Shown: positions 7,236-15,917, numbered from the stretch's first letter. The stretch: DNA of 64,000 nucleotides from an uncultured Verrucomicrobiales bacterium (GCA_937893015.1 CALBJX010000094.1:1-64000); one strand, 5' to 3'. Notes: a model not told the origin generated them from the sequence alone. Numbers and translations: made by a program.

Positions 7236-9095
7236 TTACGCCAGGTCTTCCTCGATAATCAGGTTATCGACAATATACTGCCTTCTGTCATCGGTGTTGT
7301 CGCCCATGTAGAAGCGCAGCATGTCTTTGAGATGGTGGGCGTGTTCCAGCGTTACCTTCTCTAAGCGGATATCCTCATTGATAAAGCCCTTGAACTCGGC
7401 GGGGGAGATTTCGCCGAGACCTTTGAATCGGGTGATTTCGGGATTGCGACCGAGCTGCTTCACCGCTGCATCGCGCTCGGCCTCGCTGTAGCAGTAGATG
7501 GTCTTCTGCTTGTTTCGAACGCGGAAGAGCGGGGTTTGCAGGATGTAGAGGTGCCCCTCGTCGATGAGCGGGCGGAAGTATTGGATGAAGAAGGTGAGCA
7601 GCAGCAGACGGATGTGCATGCCGTCCACATCGGCATCGGTGGCGATGATGACCTTGTTGTAGCGCAGGTCGTCGATGCTGCGGTCGATGTTGAGCGCGAG
7701 GTGCAGGAAATCCAGCTCCTCGTTACGCTTTTCCTCGAAGAGGGCGGCGCGGTTCATGCCGAAACTGTTCGCGGGCTTGCCGCGCAGGGAGAAGACGGCC
7801 TGTGTTTCCGCATCGCGGGCGGTGGTGATGGAGCCCGAAGCGGAGTCACCCTCCGTGATGAAGAGCATGGTGTCCGCCGCGCGCTTGTGCTTGGTGTCGT
7901 AATGCACGCGGCAGTCGCGCAGCTTGCGGGTGTGAATCTTCGCCTTCTTGGCGCGTTCCTTGGCCACCTTGCCCGTGACACCCGCCACTTCCTTGCGCGT
8001 CTTTTCGTTCTCCTTCACGCGCTCCTCGATGGCTTCCGCAATCTCGGGATGGCGATGAAGAAAATTGTCCAGCTCGCGCCCGAGGAAATTCAGCACGAAG
8101 GTGCGGATGGTCTCCTTACCGGGGCCCATGGTGTTGCTGCCGAGCTTCGTTTTGGTCTGGGACTCGAAGACGGGGTCAATCACCTTGATGCTGATGGCTG
8201 CCTGAATACCCGTGCGGATATCGGAGGCCTCGTAGCTCTTCTTGAAGAAGTTTTGCAGGGTCTTGGCGATAGCCTCGCGGAAGGCGGCTTGGTGCGTGCC
8301 GCCCATGGTCGTGTGTTGGCCGTTCACGAAGGAGTAAAAATCCTCGCCGTAGCCGTCGCCGTGGGTCAGGGCAATCTCGATGTCGTCGCCCGCAAGGTGG
8401 ATGGGCTCGTAGCGCGGCTCGTCTTTCATCTCCTCTTTCAGCAGGTCAAGAAGCCCGTGCTTGCTGGAGATGTTGCGGCCGTTGAAATTGATGGTGAGCC
8501 CCGTGTTCAGGTAGCAGTAGTAGCGGCACATGCGCTCCACGAACTCCAAGTTGAACGCGGCGTTCGCGGCGAAAATCGTGCGGTCCACGCGGAAGGCGAC
8601 GCGGGTGCCGTCCTGCTCCTCCGTGGCTTCCGTGACATCGCTGCCCGCGACGAGCTCGCCCTGCGCGAAGGTGATGCGGCGTGTCTGCCCCTCGCGGTAG
8701 GCCTGAATCTCAAAGTGTTCGGAGAGCGCGTTGACGGCCTTGATACCCACGCCGTTCAGACCCACGGACTTTTTGAAGGCCTCGCCGTCGTACTTGCCGC
8801 CCGTGTTGATTTTGGCGGCGCACTCGTAGAGCTTGCCCAGCGGAATGCCGCGCCCGTAGTCGCGCACCTCGCAGAGCCCGTCGGCGGAGATTTTGACGAA
8901 AATCTTCTTGCCGCTGCCCATCACGAACTCGTCGATGGAGTTGTCCGCCACCTCCTTGAAGAGCACATAGAGGCCGTCATCCGCCATCGTGCCGTCGCCC
9001 AGCTTGCCGATGTACATACCGGGGCGCAGACGGATATGCTCGCGCCAGTCCAGCGTTTGAATGTCGTCCTCTGTATAGGTGTACTCCTCTGCCAT
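7236..9095 (-). CDS. parE: DNA topoisomerase IV subunit B-type ATPase
   Basis: The 619-residue protein has the type IIA topoisomerase B-subunit order. A GHKL ATPase carries EVADNSIDE (Mg/ATP site), DYGRGIP and [15 protein letters not shown] transducer domain follows, and then a TOPRIM domain with [10 protein letters not shown] and [11 protein letters not shown] that chelates Mg2+ for DNA cleavage, ending in [13 protein letters not shown]. Together with a ParA/GyrA subunit it would decatenate or relax DNA. The short length without an insert in TOPRIM and the [18 protein letters not shown] opening fit the ParE branch of Bacteroidetes/PVC, not gyrase. No partner A subunit lies in the window. The start has a GAGGAA sequence upstream and a well-spaced promoter at 9107-9135. 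Confidence 0.92.
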   Translation of the reverse strand: MAEEYTYTEDDIQTLDWREHIRLRPGMYIGKLGDGTMADDGLYVLFKEVADNSIDEFVMGSGKKIFVKISADGLCEVRDYGRGIPLGKLYECAAKINTGGKYDGEAFKKSVGLNGVGIKAVNALSEHFEIQAYREGQTRRITFAQGELVAGSDVTEATEEQDGTRVAFRVDRTIFAANAAFNLEFVERMCRYYCYLNTGLTINFNGRNISSKHGLLDLLKEEMKDEPRYEPIHLAGDDIEIALTHGDGYGEDFYSFVNGQHTTMGGTHQAAFREAIAKTLQNFFKKSYEASDIRTGIQAAISIKVIDPVFESQTKTKLGSNTMGPGKETIRTFVLNFLGRELDNFLHRHPEIAEAIEERVKENEKTRKEVAGVTGKVAKERAKKAKIHTRKLRDCRVHYDTKHKRAADTMLFITEGDSASGSITTARDAETQAVFSLRGKPANSFGMNRAALFEEKRNEELDFLHLALNIDRSIDDLRYNKVIIATDADVDGMHIRLLLLTFFIQYFRPLIDEGHLYILQTPLFRVRNKQKTIYCYSEAERDAAVKQLGRNPEITRFKGLGEISPAEFKGFINEDIRLEKVTLEHAHHLKDMLRFYMGDNTDDRRQYIVDNLIIEEDLA

Positions 9096-9106
9096 ATTTC
9101 CTCAGT

Positions 9107-9135
9107 ATCTTACAGAAAACCGAAGCATCTGACAA
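9107..9135 (-). promoter_or_regulatory. parE promoter
   Basis: On the minus strand, TTGTCA (9130-9135) and TAAGAT (9107-9112) are separated by 17 bp. The ATG at 9095 follows 11 nt after the -10 box and is preceded by GAGGAA. Confidence 0.6.
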
Positions 9136-9142
9136 GCAAGAT

Positions 9143-9772
9143 TTATAGGAAACGCGCTTTATGCGCCTGTACGCAATAATTGGCGCCGCTCCAGATGGTG
9201 AGGATGATGCTCGCCCAGAGCAGGATGTCGCGGAGCACTTCGCCGCCGAAGCCGATGCTCAGCGAGCACAGGGGCTCAGGCAGGTTGCCGCCGTAGGCCA
9301 AGGGGACAAGGGCTGCGATGCAGAAAGCCAATTGAAACCCCGTTTTCCATTTGCCGCACCGGTCGGCGGCCATCACATAGTTGCGGGTGAGCGCAATTTG
9401 GCGGATGCCTGTGACGAGAAACTCACGGAACACGATGATGATGGTCGCCCAGAAAGGGCAGAGGTCCACCCACGTGAGGTACACATAGGCCGCACAGACG
9501 AGAATCTTGTCCGCCAGCGGGTCCATGAGCTTGCCGAAGTCGGAGACGACCTGATACTTGCGCGCCAGATAGCCGTCCAGAAAATCCGTAATCGCCGCTA
9601 CAATAAAAGCCCAGAGGGCGATGCACGCCGTCGCGGAGATGGGGCTGAACCACCCGCCCGTGATGCTGCTTGCGGCAGCGATATCGGGCATGCCGTTCAC
9701 GGCCAGCAGGACGGTGAAGAGAATCACCAACGCAATACGGCTCATGGTGATGATGTTCGGCAGGTGTTTCAT
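9143..9772 (-). CDS. pgsA: CDP-diacylglycerol-glycerol-3-phosphate 3-phosphatidyltransferase
   Basis: The protein starts MKHLPNIITMSRIA and carries the CDP-alcohol phosphotransferase signature D-x2-D-G-x2-A-R-x8-G-x3-D-x3-D as DFLDGYLARK...DFGKLMDPLAD. Several hydrophobic helices surround it, as expected for this inner-membrane enzyme. It makes phosphatidylglycerol phosphate, the committed step to phosphatidylglycerol and cardiolipin. At 209 residues it is slightly longer than the typical 180-190 because of a loop after TM1 (residues about 27-48). A -10 box ends 6 nt before the ATG, so the mRNA is predicted to be leaderless. PgsA is preferred over phosphatidylserine synthase because of the NIITMSR start and the length. 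Confidence 0.9.
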   Translation of the reverse strand: MKHLPNIITMSRIALVILFTVLLAVNGMPDIAAASSITGGWFSPISATACIALWAFIVAAITDFLDGYLARKYQVVSDFGKLMDPLADKILVCAAYVYLTWVDLCPFWATIIIVFREFLVTGIRQIALTRNYVMAADRCGKWKTGFQLAFCIAALVPLAYGGNLPEPLCSLSIGFGGEVLRDILLWASIILTIWSGANYCVQAHKARFL

Positions 9773-9778
9773 GCGTGT

Positions 9779-9808
9779 GTTATATCATTCCTGACCTTGA
9801 TTGCGCAA
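9779..9808 (-). promoter_or_regulatory. pgsA promoter, leaderless geometry
   Basis: On the minus strand TTGCGC (9803-9808) is followed after 18 bp by TATAAC (9779-9784), and the ATG at 9772 begins 6 nt later, where transcription would start. Confidence 0.55.
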
Positions 9809-9845
9809 GCGAAAAGCGGTGCATCGGAAAGAAAAGTTGAAAAAA

Positions 9846-10307
9846 TCAACTGCAGGCGCGCAGCAGGATGATGATAATAGTGCAGATGACGGCAATTCTG
9901 CCGCAGCCGACGGAGTTTTCTTTTTCGTCCTTCTTGCTTGGGGAAATCGGAGGATTTTGCGAAGGTCGGGGAATGCGGTATGATTGCTGCGGTACCTTCT
10001 TCTGCGGCTTGACGGGAGGCGGTGTGACGGAGTTTTTGGTCGGATGCGGTATTACTCCCTTGTGGGAGCCGCTGCTGTAGGTGATGACCGGTTCCGTCGC
10101 AGGTCGGGCATCCTGTGCCGGCTTGTCCGCGTGTTGCCATTGTTCCGGTTTGGGGGATGATGCCGCGGGCACTTGCAGGGAGAACTCCTGCACACGGGCC
10201 TCCTGTTCGGCAATCATGGTGTTGAGATTGTCCAGCAGTTTAGCGGACATCACATCCAGTGCACGGCGTTGGTCATCCGTATTGAATTGGGGGTGTTCTT
10301 CGTTCAT
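9846..10307 (-). CDS. Hypothetical tail-anchored membrane protein
   Basis: The 153-residue product begins with a polar, probably helical segment (RRALDVMSAKLLDNLNTMIAEQEARVQEF, residues about 14-42). A Pro/Lys/Ser-rich disordered middle follows, then a single C-terminal hydrophobic helix (IAVICTIIIILL) at about residues 137-149, ending RACS. The arrangement suggests a cytoplasmic domain held to the membrane by its tail. No known domain is recognised. It begins 25 nt downstream of the DUF5069-like gene on the same strand, so the two probably form one transcript from the promoter at 10924. Confidence 0.6.
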   Translation of the reverse strand: MNEEHPQFNTDDQRRALDVMSAKLLDNLNTMIAEQEARVQEFSLQVPAASSPKPEQWQHADKPAQDARPATEPVITYSSGSHKGVIPHPTKNSVTPPPVKPQKKVPQQSYRIPRPSQNPPISPSKKDEKENSVGCGRIAVICTIIIILLRACS

Positions 10308-10332
10308 AGGCGTGGAGGGGGGGAAGGTGGTG

Positions 10333-10917
10333 TTACTGAAGGCCGAGTTCTCCCTGTTGCGGTGTGGGAATAGGTGCCGCAGGGACGGCAGGTTTGGCGG
10401 CCATGGCGGCCAGCACGGCAGAAACGATTTTTTGGCGGTCGCCGCGGGCTGCGCTCACCAGCGCGAGGAAGTCCGCAGGGTGGATGCTGCCGTGGGAGCG
10501 CAGGAAATCGCGGTCCTTGGCGTCGGGAAAGTGCAGCGCCTTGTCCAGCGTGCCGAAGAGTGTGGCCTCTGCCTTGCGGATGAGTCGCGGCAGGTAGGGA
10601 ATTTCTTGGAACTCTTCCGTCTCGGCGGGAAGAGTGGATGCTTTCACCTCCGCCGCATTGCCGGAGATGCCTCGCTGCGTGGTCAGGAAAAAGGATCGCC
10701 GCTGTGCCGCCACCAGCAGAGCCGTGCTCGGAGAAGGCTCCCCGAGGGTGCAGTAATCTGCGATGTGGTGGTGCATCTCTTCTGTCCGCATGCCGATGGA
10801 AGTCAGAAAGTCCGTCTCATCGGGCAGGAAAAAGCGTTCCGTGCTTGCGTGCGGGTTCGAGAGAAAACGCTCCGCTGCTTCGCGAAACAGGGTCATGTAA
10901 CGATCGTTCCATTCCAT
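10333..10917 (-). CDS. DUF5069-like protein
   Basis: The product (194 aa) is soluble. It has two similar halves of the form FFLPDETDFLTSIGM...HHHIADYC and IPYLPRLIRKAEATLFGTL...FLRSHGSIHPADFLALV. The LPRLIRKA-x-GTL and the 'DFL' helices resemble the DUF5069 family, which is common in Verrucomicrobia and planctomycetes and has no known function; this match is from memory. It ends in a Pro/Ala-rich tail. A perfect TATAAT lies 6 nt before the ATG with TTGTCA at 17 bp, which fixes the start and predicts a leaderless mRNA. The hypothetical gene at 9846 follows in the same direction. Confidence 0.65.
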   Translation of the reverse strand: MEWNDRYMTLFREAAERFLSNPHASTERFFLPDETDFLTSIGMRTEEMHHHIADYCTLGEPSPSTALLVAAQRRSFFLTTQRGISGNAAEVKASTLPAETEEFQEIPYLPRLIRKAEATLFGTLDKALHFPDAKDRDFLRSHGSIHPADFLALVSAARGDRQKIVSAVLAAMAAKPAVPAAPIPTPQQGELGLQ

Positions 10918-10923
10918 GCTTCT

Positions 10924-10952
10924 ATTATAGAGTGGGGCGGGGCTCTTGACAA
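10924..10952 (-). promoter_or_regulatory. Strong leaderless promoter of the DUF5069-like gene
   Basis: On the minus strand TTGTCA (10947-10952), 17 bp, TATAAT (10924-10929), 6 nt, ATG (10917). This is the clearest example of the leaderless layout in the window. Confidence 0.75.
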
Positions 10953-10972
10953 GTACGAAGTCCCCATGTCAC

Positions 10973-11004
10973 AAAAAGAAAAGGCCGAACCGGCGTTCGA
11001 CCTT
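10973..11004 (-). terminator. Intrinsic terminator of the 3D-domain gene
   Basis: On the minus strand a 10-bp stem (10981-10990 with 10995-11004, one G-T pair, 4-nt loop) is followed by a TTCTTTTT tract. It lies 25 nt past the stop of the gene ending at 11029. Confidence 0.7.
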
Positions 11005-11028
11005 CTTCTCTCGCGGATGTAAAAACGC

Positions 11029-11631
11029 TCAGTGCTTGTGGCTCTGCTGCTCCTGCAGCGCGGCGTACATCTGCTTGCAGTGCTTGTAACCTTTGCGGGC
11101 CGTCAGCGTTTCGAGACTGCGGGCGGAGGACCCCCATTCAATGACCTCGATTTCTACGATGCGGCGTCCCCATGCACGCATGAGTTCGCGGGTGGGCTGG
11201 TAGATGTCGATGGTGCCTGTGCCGACGAGCGCCGAGCCGTAATCATCCACGACGTAGATGTAGGGCTGGCCCTTAATCTTGAACTTGGTGCCCATGGGGT
11301 AGACGGACCAGTCCGCCGCAGCGCTGCGCACCTTATCCGTGTACTGCAGGGTGCTACCCGCTGCATTGCCGTGCCCATAAACGACATGGTCGCTCTCGGT
11401 GTGGGTGTAGGCCGTCGTGCGGACGACGCGGTTCATCTGGCGGGGGTGGTAGAAAGGGAGGCCCCACTTATCGCGCCCCAATGCGGGGAGCTTCTTGTTG
11501 GGCATGGCGCTCTGACGGGGTGCCAGCGGCTGGACAAAACCCGTGCTGATGCCGTTTACCTCTGCAGCGGAAGCAGCCCCGGCAAAAGCAAGGGCGGCCA
11601 TAACAAAAAGAGCATGGAAACGGGAAAACAT
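11029..11631 (-). CDS. Exported 3D-domain (double-psi β-barrel) protein
   Basis: The start at 11631 gives a signal peptide (MFSRFHALFVMAALAFAGAASA) and a 200-residue precursor; the ATG at 11673 would add unlikely residues. The mature part carries the 3D domain: YTHTESDHVVYG, then SVYPMGTKFKIKG, YVVDDYGSALVGTGTIDIY with the three conserved Asp residues. This fold is shared with the catalytic core of MltA lytic transglycosylases and with Rpf/YocH-type cell-wall proteins, so a peptidoglycan-related role is likely. Full MltA would be longer and have an extra domain, so the specific enzyme activity is uncertain. It ends with a Lys/Cys/Gln-rich helix and QSHKH. Confidence 0.82.
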   Translation of the reverse strand: MFSRFHALFVMAALAFAGAASAAEVNGISTGFVQPLAPRQSAMPNKKLPALGRDKWGLPFYHPRQMNRVVRTTAYTHTESDHVVYGHGNAAGSTLQYTDKVRSAAADWSVYPMGTKFKIKGQPYIYVVDDYGSALVGTGTIDIYQPTRELMRAWGRRIVEIEVIEWGSSARSLETLTARKGYKHCKQMYAALQEQQSHKH

Positions 11632-11763
11632 AGCGGACGCACTATCTTTAGCACAAAAAACAGCACACGACAAGCAAAATTTGCCTTTTTAAACTATTTG
11701 AGTGCCGAAAAAGGCGATTTTTGCCTGAAAAACAGGCGGCATACGCGAATTTCACCTCAAAAA

Positions 11764-12621
11764 TTACTTAAGTATTCCTGAACGTTTGTCGCGCAGAACG
11801 CCGTACTTCGGGGAGAAAAGGTAGGCGAGGAGGAAGGCTGCGCCCAGCACGAGGGCGATACAGGCACCCAGATGCCAGCCGAGGGGGTAGGAGAGGAAGA
11901 AGGCGAGCACGGAGCCGCCGCCGCCCAGCAGGCCGCTGCCCCAGAAGATGGTGTTCGTCCTGTCCGTGAGCAGGCAGAGCGTGGCGGCGGGGGCCACGAG
12001 CAGACCGATGGTGAGGAAGGCCCCCACGGCTTGCAGGGAGGAGACGAGCACCAGAATGATGAGCGCGAAGCCGCCGTAGTGGATGAGCCGCACGGGGATG
12101 CCCATGGTCTGCGCGGCGCGAGGGTCGAAAAGGGTCATCAGAAGCGGGCGGCGGAAGGCGGTGAGCAGCAGCACGGCAAGCGCGGCGGTGGTGTAGGAGA
12201 TGATGAGCTCGCTGTCGCCCATGCTCATGATGCTGCCGAACAACCAGTCATCCACCTTCTGCTGCAGCCCGAGCTGCACGAGGATGATGTAGCCCACGGC
12301 AAAGGCCGTCGTATGGAGCACGGAGAGGGCGGTGTCCTGCGAAGTGCGCCCCGTGCGGGAGACGAAGAGCGAGCCCAAGCCCACCATGAGCCCCGCGAAC
12401 ACCGCACCGAGCAGCACGGAGAGCACGGAGAGCCCGAAGAGCAGGATGGCGAGCGCCATGCCCGGCAACAGCGCACAGGAGATGGTGCCGATTTGCAGCG
12501 CGGATTTTCGCAGGACGACGAGCGCACTCACATAGCCGTTGGCGAAGCCGATGACGGCGCAGGTCCACAGGCTGCGCTGCGCGAGCGGTTCTTGCAGAAA
12601 CCGGAGAAAATCGTGCATCAT
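11764..12621 (-). CDS. znuB: Metal (zinc/manganese) ABC transporter permease
   Basis: The 285-residue protein has about eight hydrophobic helices and the ABC-3 family pattern. An N-terminal GFANGYVSALVVLRKSALQIGTISCALLPGMALA segment is followed by multiple Leu/Val/Ala-rich spans, including ALIILVLVSSLQAVGAFLTIGLLVAPAA, the family's most conserved stretch. It would form the dimeric inner-membrane channel of the importer encoded by the preceding genes. Its ATG overlaps the ATPase stop by 4 nt, so they are translationally coupled. Zinc over manganese is inferred from the His-rich character of the other operon products. The Fe-S/Fur genes lie elsewhere. Confidence 0.88.
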   Translation of the reverse strand: MMHDFLRFLQEPLAQRSLWTCAVIGFANGYVSALVVLRKSALQIGTISCALLPGMALAILLFGLSVLSVLLGAVFAGLMVGLGSLFVSRTGRTSQDTALSVLHTTAFAVGYIILVQLGLQQKVDDWLFGSIMSMGDSELIISYTTAALAVLLLTAFRRPLLMTLFDPRAAQTMGIPVRLIHYGGFALIILVLVSSLQAVGAFLTIGLLVAPAATLCLLTDRTNTIFWGSGLLGGGGSVLAFFLSYPLGWHLGACIALVLGAAFLLAYLFSPKYGVLRDKRSGILK

Positions 12622-13418
12622 CGGGCGGCGGGAAGGTTGGGGGTGGCGGCTCCGAAGAGCGGTGTCAGGAACTCGGGGGTGAGCACGTCCTTCGTGTCAC
12701 CGAAGGCGACGGCGCGGCGGTGCAGCAGCAGGGTTTTGTCGAAGATGGCGGGCGCGGAGGCGAGGTCGTGGTGCCCCGCGATGAGGAGCCGCCCCTCCGC
12801 CGCGAGCTCGCGCAACAGTCGGGCGAGGTCGTTCATGCCGGGCACATCCAGCCCCGTGAAGGGTTCGTCCAGCAGCAGAATGTGGGCTTCCTGCGCCAAG
12901 GCGCGGGCGAGGAACACGCGCTGCTGCTGCCCGCCCGAGAGTGCGCCGATTTGGCGGTCGCAAAGCGCGGTGAGCTTCATGGTCTCCAAGGCTCGCTCCA
13001 CAATTTCGCGGTCGTGAACAGAAAAAGCTTTCCACGCGCCCAAGGCGGGGTAACGCCCCATCTCCACCAGCTCGCGGACGGTGAGCGGGAAACGCCAGTC
13101 CACTTCGTTGCGCTGGGGAACGTAGGCAATCTCGTGCTTGTGCTCTCGTAAGGGTTTGCCGTTCCAGAGAATCGTACCCGCCATGGGGCGGATGAGCCCC
13201 GCCAAGGTGTTCAGCAGGGTGGACTTGCCCGCGCCGTTGGGCCCGATGAGGGCCATCGTGTGCCCGCAGACGGCTTCAAAGGAGACGTTTTCGAGGGCGA
13301 CCTGCGCACCATAGCCCGCGCTCAGGCCCTCCACACGCAGGGTGTGGGGCGCGTGCGGGTGGTGTTGCCCGCAGCCCCAGCAGATGTGGTCGTGTTCGGG
13401 GTGTTCGTGCGTTACCAT
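12618..13418 (-). CDS. znuC: Metal ABC transporter ATP-binding protein with His-rich N-terminus
   Basis: The start at 13418 yields 266 residues; the longer open frame upstream is non-homologous. Walker A is GPNGAGKSTLL, the signature is ALSGGQQQRVFLAR, and Walker B is ILLLDEPFTGLD followed by the H-loop AGHHD. Before the nucleotide-binding domain there is an unusual 25-residue extension rich in His and Cys (MVTHEHPEHDHICWGCGQHH). It looks like a cytoplasmic zinc sensor or sink. Standard ZnuC proteins put extra sequence at the C-terminus instead, so this tail is odd. The start overlaps the end of the His-rich gene by 7 nt and the stop overlaps the permease start. Confidence 0.9.
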   Translation of the reverse strand: MVTHEHPEHDHICWGCGQHHPHAPHTLRVEGLSAGYGAQVALENVSFEAVCGHTMALIGPNGAGKSTLLNTLAGLIRPMAGTILWNGKPLREHKHEIAYVPQRNEVDWRFPLTVRELVEMGRYPALGAWKAFSVHDREIVERALETMKLTALCDRQIGALSGGQQQRVFLARALAQEAHILLLDEPFTGLDVPGMNDLARLLRELAAEGRLLIAGHHDLASAPAIFDKTLLLHRRAVAFGDTKDVLTPEFLTPLFGAATPNLPAAR

Positions 13419-13876
13419 GAGAAGCGGAAGATGGTGTGAACGGCAACGACATCCCACTGCGTGACGGTGCGGGTCTCGCGGCGGGGGACATCGAGGGGGA
13501 GGGAAAGGGCTTGGGGGGCTTCGGCTTGGGGGTCTTCGTTTATCCAACCTGCGAAAATCTCAAGCTCGTAGCTATCGGCAGCGGGTAGGGTGAGGGTGAA
13601 GTCCGACTCCATACCGCAGTCTCTCGCTTGATAAAGGATGCGGTCTCCGAGTCGAATCTCGAGGCCGGTGAGGGGCGCACTGCAACGGATGGTTGCGGGC
13701 ACGCGGTATTCTGTCGCGTGTTTGTCTGCGGTGTGCTCGTGGTGTTCATGCCCGCAGCAGGCGTGGTGATGGTGGTGATGCTCGCTTTCTTCATGCGTGT
13801 GCATGAGGAAAGGCAGCGGCGCCCCTGCGGCGAGGAGTCCGAGAGCGGTCAGGAAGGTGGCGGAGCGGGGGCTCAT
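13412..13876 (-). CDS. Exported His-rich metal-binding protein of the zinc operon
   Basis: The product (154 aa) has an N-terminal hydrophobic signal (TFLTALGLLAAGAPL) and then a His cluster (MHTHEESEHHHHHHACCGHEHHEHTADKH, residues about 25-53). A small, apparently β-sheet domain follows, ending in VTQWDVVAVHTIFRFSW. The His/Cys cluster is a classic Zn2+ chelating region, like the His loop of ZnuA or the accessory protein ZinT. It sits between the substrate-binding protein and the ATPase, overlapping both. A periplasmic zinc scavenger that hands metal to the binding protein is a plausible inference. I know no named family for the C-terminal domain. Confidence 0.75.
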   Translation of the reverse strand: MSPRSATFLTALGLLAAGAPLPFLMHTHEESEHHHHHHACCGHEHHEHTADKHATEYRVPATIRCSAPLTGLEIRLGDRILYQARDCGMESDFTLTLPAADSYELEIFAGWINEDPQAEAPQALSLPLDVPRRETRTVTQWDVVAVHTIFRFSW

Positions 13877-14763
13877 GGCACGAGGAAGTACAGGTGATCC
13901 GGAACATCCACGGAAAAGGCCTCGCGGATTTCCCCGAGGTTATGGCGGAAGATGGAGGCGTAGTCCGGGAAGCCGGGGCCGTAGCCGTCCATGATGAGGG
14001 AGTGAACGCTCGCGCCGACTTCCTTGGCCAGCACCTCCAAGGTGCGCGGACTGTCGTTTGCTTCGGCGAAGAGGGCGGGCACCTTCGCGGTGCGCAGTTC
14101 GCTGAGCAATCGGGCCATCGTGGCGGTGTCGCCTTCGCTCTCCTGTGCGATGCCGTTGACGGGCAGGGGGGTGAAGCCGAAATCGCGGCAGAAGTGGCAG
14201 AAGGCGGCGTGCTCTGTCACCAGCACGCGCTTTTCGGCGGGGATGAGTGCCAGCAGCAGGCGGGCTCTGTTCTCCAGATGCCCCATGAGCTCGGCGTAGT
14301 TGCGGCGGTTGGTCGTGTAGGCTTCGGCGTGCTCGGGGTCAAGCTCCGCCAAGAGGTCGGAAAGCACTCGTGATGCGCGCGCCATGTTGGCGGGGCTGTT
14401 CCACCAATGCGGGTCGGCGATGTCCGTGCCCGGCAGGGTGACGCGGGGCAGGGTGTCGCCCAGTTCGACGACGTGCACCGTGGCGGGCAGTGCCTCGCGC
14501 AGTTTGTTCAGGTACGGCTCCGTACCCTGCCCGCAGGCCAGCAGCACATCCGCCTTCGACACGGCGGCAACGGCAGCGGGCTCGGGCGCAAAATCATGCA
14601 GCTCCCCGTTCGGCGGGAAGAGGCTGACGACCTCGACATCCTCCCCGCCGATGTGCTTCGCCATCTCCGTGAGCAGCGGGTGCAGCGTGTACACGCGCAG
14701 CGCCCCCTGCGCCCCGAAAGCACAGGTCAGCAGAAGCAGAAGTGAGAGAAGCGCGTGCCGCAT
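13873..14763 (-). CDS. znuA: Zinc ABC transporter substrate-binding protein (ZnuA-like)
   Basis: The 296-residue precursor has a signal peptide (MRHALLSLLLLLTCAFGAQG). It shows the cluster A-I solute-binding pattern: YTLHPLLTEMAKHIGG near the start, PPNGELHDFAPEP (the first metal-binding His), DPHWWNSPANM, and VTEHAAFCHFCRDFGF (His of the second half-site). A negative result is that the His-rich loop typical of proteobacterial ZnuA is absent; the neighbouring protein at 13412 may fill that role. It is the first gene of the operon znuA-like, His-rich, znuC-like, znuB-like. A perfect TATAAT sits 6 nt before the ATG, but no well-spaced -35 is visible, which may indicate regulated transcription. 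Confidence 0.9.
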   Translation of the reverse strand: MRHALLSLLLLLTCAFGAQGALRVYTLHPLLTEMAKHIGGEDVEVVSLFPPNGELHDFAPEPAAVAAVSKADVLLACGQGTEPYLNKLREALPATVHVVELGDTLPRVTLPGTDIADPHWWNSPANMARASRVLSDLLAELDPEHAEAYTTNRRNYAELMGHLENRARLLLALIPAEKRVLVTEHAAFCHFCRDFGFTPLPVNGIAQESEGDTATMARLLSELRTAKVPALFAEANDSPRTLEVLAKEVGASVHSLIMDGYGPGFPDYASIFRHNLGEIREAFSVDVPDHLYFLVP

Positions 14764-14769
14764 GAACCT

Positions 14770-14775
14770 ATTATA
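14770..14775 (-). promoter_or_regulatory. -10 box of the zinc operon
   Basis: TATAAT on the minus strand lies 6 nt before the ATG at 14763. The nearest TTG-type hexamers upstream are at 7 bp (TTGACG) or 22 bp (TTGCCA), neither in a normal position. The promoter may depend on an activator or be repressed by a Zur-like protein; no Zur palindrome was recognised. Confidence 0.4.
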
Positions 14776-14847
14776 CAGAAAGCGTCAAGAGGGGGAGTGG
14801 CAAGTCCGAAGTCCGACAGGGCAAACGCATTTGGAAGTCACATAAAA

Positions 14848-15700
14848 TTATTGACATGCGGCTTCGGTGTCATCAGAGGGGAAAACGTCAAAGAGAATTT
14901 CCTCCAATGCGTTTGTGTCCCATGCAGCCTGTTTTCTCATCCTCGCCATGGATTTGGCCCCTCCTGTTTTCTTTTTATGGTTTCGTAAAAGGCTCATGAC
15001 TACTTTTATCAGACGGGAAAAGTTTTCCGCTGCATTCCACCTACGCTTGCGTCCGGCATTTTCACCGAACACGACATCCATCGTCCAGTGCATGCTCTCC
15101 ACGCTCCAATGGCTGCGGATAGCTTGTGCAATGGTTTGGCTTTTGCCGCGAGGTAAGTTGGTGATATAACAGCGTTTCTGCTCGCTCTGAATTTGTTTCT
15201 TTTTATCGTAGCGCCTACTTTCAACGACAACAAGAGCCGAGAGATTTTCCCAATTCCATGCAGCATTAACGAAGCTTAAATCTCTGTAAATCTTGTAGTA
15301 GCGTTCTTCTATTCGTCCATGGTCTGCATCAATTTCCTTGTATGTGATGCTTGGTTGCAGCATCTTTTCCGTCTCCAAAATCTGCTCATGTAAGTTTTTC
15401 TGATTGTCCTTTACGGCCAGTACATAAGAAGCCTTTTTATCTTGGACGATTTTGTGTACTATTTCTTTTTGGCACCCCATGGCATCAGAGGTGACGATAC
15501 AGCCTTTGATATCCAACATATCGAGTCATTTGGGAAACACCATAATCTCATTTGTCTTCTTGTCTACATTGAGCTGCCCCAGAGATATACCTTCCTCGCT
15601 CAGACAAGCACTTAACATGTGGGCATAGCCGGTCCCTGGTTCTCCCTCGTTTCTTTCGTCCGCACATCCTCTATTCAGGTCACGCTGTGCTACCATGCAA
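14848..15700 (-). pseudogene. Degenerate ISAs1-family transposase
   Basis: The open part (14848-15519, 223 residues) matches the C-terminal two thirds of ISAs1/H-repeat transposases: GCIVTSDAMGCQKEI with the second catalytic Asp, YVLAVKDNQKNLHEQI, RSHWSVESMHWTMDVVFGEN and LLRNHKK. Directly upstream in the same frame the homology continues (HMLSACLSEEGISLGQLNVD, then EIMVFPK) and is interrupted by a TGA in place of a Leu codon. Further 5' the reading frame loses recognisable similarity and the first catalytic Asp (IDGK region) is missing. The element is therefore a dead relic. Its composition is more AT-rich than the flanking genes. No terminal inverted repeats or target duplications were identified. 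Confidence 0.85.
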
Positions 15701-15888
15701 GCTGCTTGTCCGGTTGTCGGTCTGCAGCTCTATCTTGCCCGTGGCTTTGTCGTAGAGGACGAATTTTATAGGAGATATAGTTCTAACGAGATAGATATCA
15801 GATGTTTATACATTGATTGGAGTATGATCGAGAAAGCTACAAACAGATGATGCACCATTTATAAAAGCATCATACATCTTCTTTAGAA
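15701..15888. other. Spacer between transposase relic and CoA-transferase promoter
   Basis: No gene is supported here. The left part has a short open stretch on the minus strand that does not match the transposase. The right part (about 15760-15888) is AT-rich and featureless apart from the promoter that follows. It is probably leftover sequence from the insertion. Confidence 0.4.
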
Positions 15889-15917
15889 TTGACATCTCTT
15901 ATAAAATGAGTTAGCCT
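15889..15917 (+). promoter_or_regulatory. Promoter of the CoA-transferase gene
   Basis: A consensus -35 TTGACA (15889-15894) and TAGCCT (15912-15917) are 17 bp apart, with a leader of about 25 nt to the ATG at 15950. Confidence 0.5.

Noticed and set aside
14776..14803. A full sigma-70 promoter for the zinc operon using TTGACG or TTGCCA as -35.
   Set aside because: The spacings to TATAAT are 7 and 22 bp, outside the functional range. Only the -10 box is reported.
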